A stretch of 64,000 bases of DNA, from contig CABFPE010000018.1 of NCBI GenBank assembly GCA_900660155.1, positions 817,068 to 881,067 of the forward strand, written 5' to 3'. A program made the position numbers and the translations under genes. Positions 47,745 through 58,619 of this stretch are shown piece by piece (position 1 is the stretch's first letter; the number at the start of each line of letters is the position of its first letter). The notes under the pieces are model-generated. The model was given only the letters and a program-made list of their open reading frames with translations. It had not been told where the DNA came from and ran no database searches. Origin of the DNA: Hofstenia miamia (lineage: Eukaryota > Xenacoelomorpha > Acoela > Hofsteniidae).

Positions 47745-50700
47745 CTTACTGCGGTTTTGTTTTTGTAGAACTTTAGGACTTAATAATAGCTAGGCTGTAA
47801 AAATTTTAACACGATGTTGATCAAGACATCAGGTCTAGAAATCGACCTCATTTAGTAGGGTCCTGTTGGGTTACCCTTTCCAGTTGGTCAGTGAGAGTAT
47901 TGAATCATTATTTTTAACCAATGGTCCATTTGACGTCTTTTCCATTACACGTTGCCTCCCAAATTTTGCCAAAGCCTATCTTTGACAATTGAATATAAAG
48001 CTTCTCATAGTATCATAAAAGTTGTATTTTATCTAGTTTTCAATTTAGCCTACGTTTAGTGGTGAAATATGACAGTACATGGTAACTTTAAATCCGGTGA
48101 TCGAAGAAAATTGATTTAATATTATTTAAGGAAAACTGACAGATTTGTTAATAGACTTTTCTCATTTTCTGCCCCAGTGAAGCATTATTTCGTTTATATT
48201 TAATTAAATACTCAATGTCGCTGCTAATTTGTTTTAAGTTAGAATTAATTTCGGAACTTCTGTCAAGGTCACGTATATGGAACGATATACGTCCATGAAC
48301 CTATCATTAAAGAATCAGTCAAGACAGCCTCTTAGTCAGAAGGCATTAAGCAATGACTTGACGGTTTTTGAAATTAAGTAGTAAATATACAATGTACATG
48401 TGCAGATATATGTTTTTAATAAAATTGTTAAACCTTGAATCCATCATTTATATTATCAAGAACAACACCAAATCATTACAATTCGGCACTTTTACTTTGT
48501 CATCATTTCTTACTAGCTGAATACTGCTTTCTTCACTTTTTTCCAGGAAAACTGTCGTTTTAAAGACATATGGTTAACCTAATTCAACCTTCTCAACCAT
48601 TCAATCAAATATTCTTTATAGGTGCCCATCTATTCACGCAATTTGAGAATATGAACTTTAATAACTGTTTAAACGTCTATGTTTTTACCTATTGTTGTTT
48701 GTTGAACAATCGTGCATTTAGGAAATGGTAATTAGCTTAACGCGTATCAATTACGCTTGATTCAATGAATTATGAACCTTTCAAGACGTTTTGATCACAC
48801 ATAACCTTTTTTGATAAATGGCAATTGTTTAGCTAGAATTTCTGGTTAGAAGTCTTACATTCGTTTTTTATACTTTTTTATATTCAATTCAGGTAAATTT
48901 CTAGTATACCCAGCATTGGTCCACTAAACGGAAAAATTGAAAATGTGTTTTTGACAAGGATCATATAAATGGTCCGAATTGGCATTAATTTACATGGACC
49001 GGGTCGAATTCTGGCTAGATTGAAATTTTGCAGGGTTTCCCAGGTCTAGGGGCTCAGCAATAGACCGGTTTTTATGATGCTTGCATTAATTATATTAAGC
49101 TATTGTCGAACTCTTATTTAAAATGTTTTTGCGGAATTAGAATTTACTAGATTTTGAAAACATATTTAAACTCGAAAAGTAAACTTAAATGCTTAGTTGC
49201 AAATATTACGCGAGAGATTCTCATTTAATACGAAGGTTTGCTGTTTAAGTTGGGATTTTGCATTGACTAGTTCAAATAATCTTTCTAACATTGTGCATGG
49301 CTATTTATGTAAAGCTGACGTATATTGAACAAGTTTATTTTTAGGTAGTTGGTGAAGCGGTTAAACAAGCGCAATACCAAGAATGGGTTGGCGAACAGCA
49401 AAGCAGTGTAAAGTGCATTGGAATAAACAGCTGGGGCTGCATTGATAATCATGAATCAATGGAAACATGGTTTTCTGGACCCCGCCGCAAGCAACAATAT
49501 CGGTACAAAGTTAAACAAAAAACTGAAGTAGGAATGCTTCCTTTAACATCAAGCCATTCTTACTTTATTTTGGCTGATTGCTGCCGGAGAAAGCTCCCTG
49601 ACCAAGAGAGTGCTCTCCGATGTAATATTGAACGCCTATTAAGTGAATCTGGAATGAATCCCAACGATAATCATGAGATCCCCATTGTGGTTGTCCTTGT
49701 AGGAGGCAACGAGAACTCATTCAAATCTATTGCTAACTCCCTGTCTGCAGGTATTCCAGTTGTTCTTTGTGATGGCATAGGCGGTGCGTCTGAAATATTG
49801 GCCACTGCATTAGGGATGGCAACTGAACGTAACACCAATGAAAATGAAAAATGGCTACCGCCTGAAAAAGAAGATATCGTACGCAAACAGATTAAAGATG
49901 CTTTCTTTTCAATGTCATCTGATTCTTCAGAAATCGATTATCAGCTTGCTGACATACTCTCCGCTATATCAAGATGTCTCCAAAAGGATCTACCAATCAC
50001 TTTGTTCCGTGTTGGGAAAAGTGGTTTGCAGTCGCAGGAATTAGATGCTGCTATATTGCATGCTCTTCTCCAAGGAAAAGTTGCTCAGAATAGAGATCAG
50101 TTGGAGCTCGCCTTGACTTGGGATCGTGACGATGTAGCCTCCACAGACATTTTGTCTAATGAAATGGATATTTGTGGCCGAGCTAATATTAATAAATTAA
50201 TGTTGCGTGCTATTATTGAAAGAAAGTCTAATTTCGTTAAGCTGTTCATGGAATGTGGATTTGTAATGAAGGACTTCCTTACTGCTAGACGACTAGAGAT
50301 TCTGTATAACAATGCTGTTCAAACAAATGAAGTATTGGCATGGCTTCTTCAGAAGATTGTTAAGAGTCCTTCCAATGGAAGAAGACATTATTCTCTCAAG
50401 GATGTTTCTAAGTTACTTTTCGATTTAATAGGAACTGAATTAGCGCAAAAGGCTAACAAAGACGATAATGACCTTTCTAGAACCTTTGATTATCCATTTG
50501 TTGAACTATGTATATGGGCAATATTGGCAAACAGAAAAGATATGTCTTTGTTTTTCTGGGCACATGCAAAAGAACCTATTATGTTAGCACTTCTTGCTTC
50601 AAAGCTTTGGTCTGCACTAGCTGATCGACTTTGGCCTGGAGAAGATGTATTTGAACCTGAATTCCAGGCTAATTCTGACGAGTATCAAGATTTAGCAGTT

Positions 50701-52434
50701 GGCGTTATTGATGAATGCTACAAGACAGATCATGACTTAAGTAAATTGCTTGTAGAAGAAAAAAGCCTAATATGGAAAGGTAAAACTCGTATGGATGTTG
50801 CTGTTCGCGCAAATTGTAAAGCATTTTTAGCAACTGCCTGTGTACAAGCTTCTGTAGAAAGTTATTGGAAAGGTAATATGCGATGTAAGTTTCTACAAAT
50901 TATTTGGTGTCTTTTAAATCCATTCGCAATTAAGAATCTTGATATTTCAATTAATTCCCGCGAAAAGTATATGGTAAGAAGCAATACGAAACAGCATGTT
51001 ACTGCCGAAGATGATAAAGTACAGGAGGATTGTAGTTATGAAGACTTAGTGGAGTCTAAGCTTTTAGACTGCAATTCGGAAGGAGTTACTATATCTGATA
51101 ATGCTGCAAGGGTTTTAATTGATAATGACGAAGACTTAAGTATGGAGGTGAGATTCTTCGCTCCATTGGAAAATATAGACGACTCTGAATCTGAGCAGAT
51201 TCCTTATTGCGAAAAGCTTTCTCTATTTTATACTGCGCCTGTTACCAAATTTATTACACATTCAGCAGCGTATATCATTTTTCTATTTTTGTTTTCTTGG
51301 ATGGTTTTGCAATTGCAGAGGTCAGAATCGGAAGACGATAAGAAAAAGCATCAGAATTTCGGAGAAACAGTCGTTGTAATTCTTGCAATATCTTATTCTG
51401 TTGAAGAAGTTCGTCAGCTTGTTACAGAAGATGCCCGCTGGTCGAAGAAATTAGTTTCATACCTTCAGTCAGAATGGAACATTATTGATGTTTGCTACTT
51501 AACTATGATTTTCATTGCTTATACTATGAGTCTTTTAGATGAGCATGAAACTGCAGCAATTATTTACGGTTTGGTGACTTTGCTGCTCTGGATCAGAGTT
51601 ATACGACTTTATCAAGCTGTGGATCGACTAGGCCCCCTTTGGATTATGATGCGTAAAATGTTTAAGGAAATGCTTATTTTCATAACCGTTTTGGTAGTTT
51701 TTCTTTTAGGCTATGGCATCTGCACTGTTGCATTAATGCAAAAAAAGACTCCCAAAAAAAGCCTAAGCAAAATTCTCATGGAAGTATTCTTGATGCCTTC
51801 ACTTCAAATGTTTGGGGAGTTGTTTCTTGAAAAGATTACAGATAGTAGCTATACTTCTTCTTCCAAATCATGCGGCTCCTCATGTAACAATACCGCAGAT
51901 GGCGAACTATCTTCTGGTCAAGCAAGCTTTCAGGCCTCGTTAACGGTTTGGTTGTTAGCTGGATATTTACTTCTTGGCAATGTCTTAATTCTAAATTTAT
52001 TGATAGCAATATTCGGCCACATATACGAAATTGTTGCAGAGAATTCTACTATTGAGTGGAAAAACGAGATGTATTTGTTGTGTGAAGAATATTCTGAGAA
52101 ACCTGTACTTCCACCTCCCTTCAGTATGGTAGAGACTATAGTTACTGCGCTTAAGGCCATTTGTATTCATGAAGACAATGAAAAAAGCCTCCCTCCAGTT
52201 ATGTTGGAAAGGCTACGAATCTTTGAAAGTTATTGTGCTGGTCTTTATCGAAATGAAAAGGAGTCCCGGAAGACCCTGGATGAGAACATCCGCACCCTCT
52301 CAGAACACGCTGAAGAAGAAATGGAAAAAATTAATGACATGATCAACATTGTCGACTTCCTAAGACAGGACTTGGAATCCGAAGAGCATAAATGTAAAAC
52401 CAAAAAGCGTTCTAAGAAACCTAAAACCACTTGA
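45002..52434 (+). CDS. TRPM: TRPM-family cation channel (two coding exons, 1176 aa)
   Basis: Exon 1 (45002-45442, 147 codons) and exon 2 (49345-52434) join in phase 0 through GT-AG boundaries, giving the TRPM signature TSGTNNGLTK-VVGEAVKQAQ across the splice. Residues ~95-330 form the N-terminal TRPM homology (SLOG-like) region. S1-S4 lie at about 780-805, 820-840, 858-878 and 885-903, S5 at 922-946. The pore helix and filter include MFGE (969-972), Cys990 and Cys994 may pair in the pore loop, and S6 is at 1013-1037. The TRP helix follows (IEWKN, 1050-1054) with PVLPPPF (1067-1073), then a heptad-rich coiled coil at ~1110-1165 and a Lys-rich tail. The protein ends there: no alpha-kinase and no NUDT9-H domain. 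The start ATG is preceded by an in-frame TAA (44996). Expected role: tetrameric cation channel in a cell membrane. The Glu after FG resembles the divalent-permeable TRPM1/3/6/7 group, but subtype and gating are inference. Confidence 0.95.
46475..46640 (-). repeat. Possible tRNA-derived SINE in the TRPM intron
   Basis: On the minus strand, GAGCAAAGCGGTAAGAGGCT can fold as a tRNA D-arm (GAGC...GCTC) and fits an A-box. About 30 bases on, GCCTTCAACTT is a weak B-box match. The unit CAGCTCTCTGA occurs twice (near 46590 and 46535). The region is GC-richer than the intron around it. No second copy was seen in this window, so the call rests on the promoter-like boxes alone. Confidence 0.35.
47709..47744. 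repeat. (TA)n microsatellite in the TRPM intron
   Basis: About 16 TA units with an early TTTA interruption. Confidence 0.9.
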
Positions 52435-53765
52435 TTTGTAGTTGTTGTTTTATTTATTATCTACATTATCTTTGTTGTAATGCTTAAAGAATTTTATAAA
52501 TTCGGCTTTTCAGAGATGTTTATATGCATTGTGGTTATCGTTTAATAATACATTTGAAAAACAATTTGATAACCCAATCTGTAGAATGAAATCTTTAGTA
52601 GCTCAATTTATTCTAGTCCCACATATTTTAGTGTCGCCAGAAGCTAGGCAAAAGTCGTTTTTTGTGGGTTGATTGGAAACTTTTGAAAATTGTTTATTTT
52701 ACCATATAAAATTCATAATCGTTGAGTTGTTTACATGTATATAGCGGAAGCGATAATTTTGTTGTGTGTCAACATTTCGCTTAAATTTAAATCAGTTTAC
52801 ATAAATTTTATGTATTTGCATTGTTCAATTTGATAGATAACAGACATCATGCTACCGACCAGGTATGTGTGAGATTTATTTTGATTATATGGTTTTCATA
52901 ATTTGGGTAATCGGGTTGTTGTTTTTACTTTGGATTCATAATGCCTTTAGTAAGCTCATTTCATGTTTTTTAAGGCAATCGTATTGAAATGGTTTTTCGT
53001 CTCGTGTTTCTTTGAAAATCACTAATTTTTGGCATTGTTTAGGATTAAAATTATTGACAACGCGTTTGAATGGTTAATTACTTTTCAATGAAATGAGTAA
53101 TCATTGTGCAAAAACACTCAAGAAGTGACGCAAAATATAGAGCAAACTTCATAATTTCGTAATATACTTTGGTGAGCGTCAGTATAATATTACTAAGTAA
53201 TTGTTAAAATTTCAGTAATTGCGCCTTTGTAATAATATAAAAATTATTCTTACAATAAAAACAAAGAAATTTTTACAAAACATTAAAATTCATGTGCGAC
53301 CAAAACACTAGTGAGTCCGCGAACACGAAACCCTAATTGCTTACCATTAATGTGTTTGTTTTGTTGTGCTGAATGTCTAAGGTGCAATCGTTGGGCATCA
53401 CACTCGGTTTAGTAAACTCTACAAATGTAGTCAATATATTGTGGGACACACTCCTTTGTTGTATGATTATAAGCTATAAACCGCAAAATTGACTTGTTTC
53501 TTTTAAATGGCGCTAGATGTTCGCTGTTTGCTAATTTTTTGTTTACTCACGTATATTCAGTGAATAGTGTGCTTTTTCTGGTTTCAGACACTGAGTATCA
53601 TATTTTTCCCATAACTACACATCTGACTTTATAAACTAATATAGTTCAAGTAAAAAAAGTGGCGTAAACAAACCGTAAATTTCGATTGCATTGAAATCGA
53701 AAACAATAGGCTGTTTTCCGATTCGTCAATAAATTTCAAATATAGTCCTCGATGTGAATGTGCTC
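52435..53765. other. Intergenic between TRPM and the next element
   Basis: Contains the TRPM 3' UTR. No canonical AATAAA was found close to the stop. Nothing else was recognised. Confidence 0.4.
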
Positions 53766-53769
53766 TCTA

Positions 53770-54015
53770 GACAATAATTTTGGCCATTCGTTTAATTGGA
53801 TCCATACGTTCCACGGTCTGGCTCAAGAACAGAGGATTACCATTCCTTCATGACTCGAGAATGGTCCTGATTTGAACCCCCTTGAAAATTTATGGATTTT
53901 GATGATGACAAAATGGGACTATGGCAAATGCAACTCATTGATGTGGTGTATGGAAACAACTTATGAAAACTTGCCAGATTGAATGAAGGGTATTGAGGCT
54001 GTTCTAAGACACATG
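53770..54015 (+). pseudogene. Decayed Tc1-family transposase fragment
   Basis: The plus strand gives STVWLKNRGLPFLHD (cf. the W...GI..L.WP segment) in one frame, then GPDLNPLENLWILMMTKWDY in another, the conserved SPDLNPIENLW block with the catalytic Glu. MKGIEAVLRHMAIRRI resembles the C-terminal MP.R..AVL.A.G. Only this last third survives and it carries a frameshift and a stop. It belongs to a different lineage from the element at 31.8 kb, since the flanking residues differ. Confidence 0.7.
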
Positions 54016-55008
54016 GCTATTCGAAGAATTTTTATTTTAACGAAAATCATTTAAACTACTTTGAGCCGACTTGCATTAACTTCTTTTATGTGTATGTACA
54101 GTTGATGATCGTATGCCTAATACATTTTACTTCAATTTACGGTTTTCTCACATTGATATTAAACACTGCATTATTTAGACAAATATTTCATGAGAATAAA
54201 TAAAATTTGAACTAACTTTTAAAGTTTATCTGTGAAAAGGTAAAAAATTAGTCAAATATTTAATGTTCCAAGACTTTTTGCCGTACCTATAACTGCTACA
54301 GTGGATTTGAAAGTGGACTTTCGTCTGTCCTAAAAACATCATGAAAATAGTAGCTTACCCAGTCAGTTGCAAAATTTCGTCTCCTCTTCATGAAGGGAAG
54401 TTAATTATAGAATATTTTCGGGAATTCTTTTAAAAAATGCCAACTTTCTTCTAATGCTTTTGCACTGCAGACGCACTGACATTCTTTACACGTTTGTGTA
54501 TTATGGATTCTTTTTATATAAGGTAAAATAAAAGAAGTTAAAAACAAAAACATCAAATACCCTTACGCGTCACATTTTTACTTAAGCTATACAAACTCAT
54601 AAGTTTTCGTCAATATGAAACGTTCATAACTTGTTTGCTAACTGCAGAAATGTGTATTTTTGCAGTAAGCCGATTTTAATTGACAGAATTATCAGATAAA
54701 TGTTTCAGTAAAATTTTGCTGTTTATTGGCAATTAAGCATATAAATTCCACTTCAAGTCACAAGGTGCGTTGTTCTATTGTAAATATAGCCAAAGTTGAT
54801 TAGAGCATTATGTTTTAAACAGAGCACAAGTAATTCATGAGACGGAATTTAGCCAAACATGATTAGCACGTAATGCTACACGGCACACTAAGCACGAGTA
54901 ATTTATGGGGAAAATATTAACGCGATTTTGCAATCTTATATTGAATTTGGTAATTTTTTTGTATTGTAATTGATCTATGATTTTTATTAGTTTTTATTTT
55001 AGTGTTCA
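54016..55008. other. NOL9 upstream region with an imperfect tandem duplication
   Basis: Two related units, 54787-54840 and 54850-54908, share TAGCCAAA, TGATTAG and AGTAATT(C/T)ATG in order, with a period of about 63 bases. They end ~100 bp before the coding start. A splice-acceptor-like tttttattttag (ending 55002) lies six bases before the ATG, which suggests a non-coding first exon further upstream. Promoter function is inference. Confidence 0.5.
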
Positions 55009-56922
55009 ATGCCTGCCCCAACGGATGTGGTACGCTTTCCAAAAGAGGCAATATATGAAATAGATTTATCTACCAAATCAAAAAAGCCTGAAACGAAAGT
55101 AAAAATTGATGAGTCTTCCTATTTGTGTAGAGACGCAAAGATTTTGAGGCTAAAAGACAAAAGCAAAAAACATTTACTGCTCTCGAAAAAAAAGTTGCGC
55201 AAGCTCAAAGAAGTTCGTAAAAGTCTAAAAATGCGAAAGCAGCCTCCTCAACATTCAACTTATGTCAGATTAGATGTCGACCTCGACTATGTCAGCGATG
55301 TAACTGATTCAACCCATACAGAACCTCTAAACACGGAAGGTCCCCGTTATCTTTCTGGGACATTAAATAATTCCAACTTTGTTTTTTGCAATGTGCCTAT
55401 TTTTGTACATGGAGTGTTTGGAATTAGGGTTGTATTCGGAGAAATCGAAATTGGCGGTTACTTATTGTCAAACAATAGTGATGAAAATAATCTACTTCCC
55501 ATTTTCGCCCCTTTGACACATGCGGCTGTAAGTATTTTTCCTCATAAAATGTGTAGTGATCTTGCTGCAATGAAGGAGTATTTACCTGTTGAATCACCAG
55601 GCGTAATGATTGAAGTCTTCAAGTGGGATAGTCCACTGCCACTTGTGTTTAAGAAAATTCAGAAATTCGAAAAATTATTCTCTGTTCCCAGCACTCCATT
55701 TAATGCTCCTTTCAGTGATCTCTCAGTATATTTAACAACCAATTCTAAGGCCAAACACATCCAATATCCCGCAGATTTCATTCATTCATTTGTGAATTCT
55801 GTGCAGACGACTACATGTCCTGTAATTGTTTGTTCTGGTGTACAAAATTCAGGAAAGTCTACAATGTCCATCTATTGTGTTAATAAACTCTTGACAACTC
55901 ATTCCAAGGTTGTGTATCTAGACTGTGATCCAGGTCAGTGCGAATTTACTCCACCAGAGTGCCTTTCAATAACACTGCTAGATTCACCTTTGTTTGGGCC
56001 TTCCTATACACACCTCCGCCAGCCGATGCATTCTTTGTTTTATGGTTGTTTATCGCCATCACATAATCCAAACAGATACATTGCGCTTATTCGTGATCTG
56101 TACAAATTTTATTGTGAAAATCTTTCTGAATATCCGCTGGTTATAAATCTCTGTGGTTATTTAGAGAACATTGGACTCGTTCTCAATGTCACCATCATAA
56201 GCATTGTTAGATGCACACACTTATTTCAAGCTATTGACAATACTAATTCGAAGGTTCCTTTCTTGAATTTTGAGTATGTTCAACAAGCTGAGACTTGGAA
56301 GAAGGAAGAGTTTACTGATTTACCATCCTTCTCATACTTCCCTATGAATTTGGCTTGCAAAAATCTCAGCTCGCGTTCTCTTGTTTCTTTGAAGAATTCA
56401 ATGATGCGAGAGGTAGTCCTATTCTCTTATTTTTCAGACCGAATCAGTATATCATCCAATTCACACAGATTGCATTTTAACAAAATTATCAATGTGTCTT
56501 TTTCTGACGTCATAGTACGGTTCATGTCTTCACCAATATCACCTGATCTTACTCTGCATTCTGTTAATGCTACATTAGTCGGTTTGTGCATCCCTAGTCA
56601 ATCTTACCCCTATTTAGAATGTGAAAAAACGCAATTAAAGGTTAAAGAACCTAAATCTGCAGACGTAAATGAAGAATGCATTGGCTTTGCCATTGTGCAC
56701 TCAATTTCTCGTGAAGAGCAATTGTTCAATGTTGTTACACCAGTATCAGATCTGTCAGCAGTAATCAGTATTTGCAGAGGTGGACAAGGCTTGCCAAAAT
56801 CTATGTTTGAGCTGCAAGTTTCTCGAACATCCAGTGACGAATCTGTTCCGTATTTATCATCGCAGTTTTTGTCAAATGTCGTTGGAAGTGGATCAATTCT
56901 GCAACGCAGTTACAAAAAATAG
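55009..56922 (+). CDS. NOL9: Polynucleotide 5'-hydroxyl-kinase NOL9/Grc3
   Basis: A 637-residue protein in one uninterrupted exon. Its N-terminal ~90 residues are very basic (KKKLRKLKEVRKSLKMRK), consistent with nucleolar targeting. The kinase core has a P-loop (GVQNSGKST, residues 277-285), then YLDCDPGQCEFTPPECLS (from about 303) with the Asp-x-Asp-Pro-Gly-Gln signature of the NOL9/Clp1 family, then FGPSYTHLRQP and YIALIRDLYKFY, all in the order of NOL9/Grc3. Length fits the family (about 630-700). In relatives the enzyme phosphorylates 5'-OH RNA ends during ITS2 removal from pre-rRNA together with Las1, in the nucleolus. The start is fixed by an in-frame TAG at 55000-55002. Odd: the usual N-T-x-GW..G.G segment reads NLCGYLENIG (residues 380-389), so the Trp is Tyr. 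Confidence 0.95.
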   Translation: MPAPTDVVRFPKEAIYEIDLSTKSKKPETKVKIDESSYLCRDAKILRLKDKSKKHLLLSKKKLRKLKEVRKSLKMRKQPPQHSTYVRLDVDLDYVSDVTDSTHTEPLNTEGPRYLSGTLNNSNFVFCNVPIFVHGVFGIRVVFGEIEIGGYLLSNNSDENNLLPIFAPLTHAAVSIFPHKMCSDLAAMKEYLPVESPGVMIEVFKWDSPLPLVFKKIQKFEKLFSVPSTPFNAPFSDLSVYLTTNSKAKHIQYPADFIHSFVNSVQTTTCPVIVCSGVQNSGKSTMSIYCVNKLLTTHSKVVYLDCDPGQCEFTPPECLSITLLDSPLFGPSYTHLRQPMHSLFYGCLSPSHNPNRYIALIRDLYKFYCENLSEYPLVINLCGYLENIGLVLNVTIISIVRCTHLFQAIDNTNSKVPFLNFEYVQQAETWKKEEFTDLPSFSYFPMNLACKNLSSRSLVSLKNSMMREVVLFSYFSDRISISSNSHRLHFNKIINVSFSDVIVRFMSSPISPDLTLHSVNATLVGLCIPSQSYPYLECEKTQLKVKEPKSADVNEECIGFAIVHSISREEQLFNVVTPVSDLSAVISICRGGQGLPKSMFELQVSRTSSDESVPYLSSQFLSNVVGSGSILQRSYKK

Positions 56923-57134
56923 TTTTACAATTTTGAACACGCTTTGTTTTTTCAATGTTTGAAAATGTAAAATAAGTGTAAACTATTATGTTTTGTTTTG
57001 TATTGTTTTATGTGACCTCATTACCTCAAGTTGTTAAATGCGTAAAAGATGTTTACCGCCAATTTTCCTACAATCTGTAAAAAAATTATAATATCATCCT
57101 GTGTCATTAGTATAATACTAACAATCACTGCTGT
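56923..57134. other. NOL9 3' flank
   Basis: Short AT-rich stretch that should hold the 3' UTR. No clear polyadenylation signal was seen. Confidence 0.4.
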
Positions 57135-58619
57135 CAAGGGCGGATCCGAGAGGGTGACTTGGGTAGCTAGTCACCCCCAGCCTCAATTTCAAATGACGCC
57201 TATACACATTTTGGGTGCTACTTGATTCTTTTGTACCTATTTCAAAAATAAAAACCAGCATAGCTCCCTATTATTAACCCTGTTTACCTATTTATCACTT
57301 AGTAACAGACTTGTCAACGAGCCGAGCCGAGCCGAGCCGATCTTGAGCGAAGTATTTGATATACAAAGAGCCCAAAGCGAGCCTATTTTAGGTAAAGCCA
57401 GTTTATAGTTCTGCTTGTTAATTTGATTATGGAGATTTTTCTTATTTTTTGCAGTCAGCATGCCTTTCCTATAATCTTAGTAAAGAAATGTTTATCAAAT
57501 AATAGGAAGAGCTATGTAAAAAATTCTTTGAGCACAATATTTTAAAAAAATACCGAGCTAAAACGAGCCTCATTCAAAGATTTTATGTGGCGAGCCGAGC
57601 CGAGCTTGGAAATGTCGGCTCCTTGACAAGTCTGCTTAGTAAATATTAGTGTCATTGACATCACGAAAGTCAAATTGACGGTTTAATTTTGTATTGATGC
57701 GTTTTAACTTTTAGTTTCGTTTTCTGTTCAAAACCAATCACCATTAGCTAAATGTATACATGTTTTTATTTGAACATTGAAACCTGGAAAAGCAAAGAGG
57801 CCCAGATCCTTTTTCAAATCCTTTTGAACAATCCTATGAAAGAAATTTTTGTGCCATTATGTGTTGCTTATTATCCGTTCGAAGTAAAAATTCGCATCAA
57901 GAAATCCTGAAGATCAATTGGAAACTCATAGCTGGTCATTGCCATGTCAACTGCAATAAGTTGCAAGTGTGATAATGCGATTATGTTATTAAACGTAAAA
58001 CATTGTTGTCATTTTAATTAGATATGCTGAAGCGGATATTGAAATGACGTACATTAACAATGTTGAAAATCGTAAATGTTTTTGATGTTGTGCGGGTGTT
58101 ACTATTTTTTAAAATTTCACATCTTTAAGACATACCACAGCTTTTATATTTTTTAGAATTTTCGATCTTCCCCTAAGAGAGCATGCGCAGTAACGACTTT
58201 TAACAGGTAATTATTCCATTATGATCACCTTCACACCAGCCACACATCCAGGAGTATTCATTAGAGAAGGCAACCTATGTCTCAATCTGATTTTCTAATG
58301 TATATGCCCTTCTATTAGTTTTGGAATAAATTGGACATGTGTAAGATTGCATCAAGCCTTTGCCTAATGGAAATTAGTAGAAAATTTATATATCATGAAA
58401 TATTATAATGAGATTAACGTTGTGTGAAATAGATTATTTAGAAATTCATTTTTGTGTTTTCAAGCCTCTAGTGGTAGGCTTAATGCAATAGATCAAAAGT
58501 GACATACCTTTGTGATTTATCCTATTGGATAGCGGGTTCTGGACCAACCTCTTTCTACCCATCCACTACATAGACAATTGCGAAAATTCGCTGGTGCCTG
58601 TTGCATGGATCCGCCACTA
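57135..58619. mobile_element. Probable hAT element (non-autonomous) hosting a nested MITE
   Basis: The left end CAAGGGCGGATCC (57135-57147) and the right end, read inward, TAGTGGCGGATCC (58619-58607) match at 10 of 13 bases. Both resemble the widespread hAT terminus CAGNGGCGGATCC. The flanking 8 bases do not agree well, so target duplication is not confirmed and the two ends might belong to different copies. Between them no transposase was found. The hAT MITE at 57306-57634 sits inside. Confidence 0.4.
57306..57634. mobile_element. hAT-type MITE, copy 2, with perfect 8-bp target duplication
   Basis: The 329-bp element is flanked by CTTAGTAA on both sides (57298-57305 and 57635-57642). Its ends are CAGACTTGTCAACGAGCC and, inverted, CAGACTTGTCAAGGAGCC. 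GAGCC units are repeated in tandem just inside both ends (GAGCCGAGCCGAGCCGAGCC on the left). An 8-bp duplication with CA...TG ends marks the hAT superfamily. The internal sequence is the reverse complement of the copy at 38869-39130. Confidence 0.9.

Larger units (their letters stand above)
45443..49344 (+). other. Single intron of the TRPM gene (3.9 kb)
   Basis: Starts GTAAAG after ...ACTAAG and ends TTTATTTTTAG before GTAGTTGGTGAA. It interrupts the N-terminal homology region in phase 0. Apart from a possible SINE (46475-46640) and a TA tract (47709-47744) nothing was recognised. The frame at 46064-46252 is chance. Confidence 0.85.

Noticed and set aside
49671-52430. Several 60-76 codon frames on the opposite strand and in another frame across TRPM
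   Set aside because: They are antisense or frame shadows of the TRPM exon.
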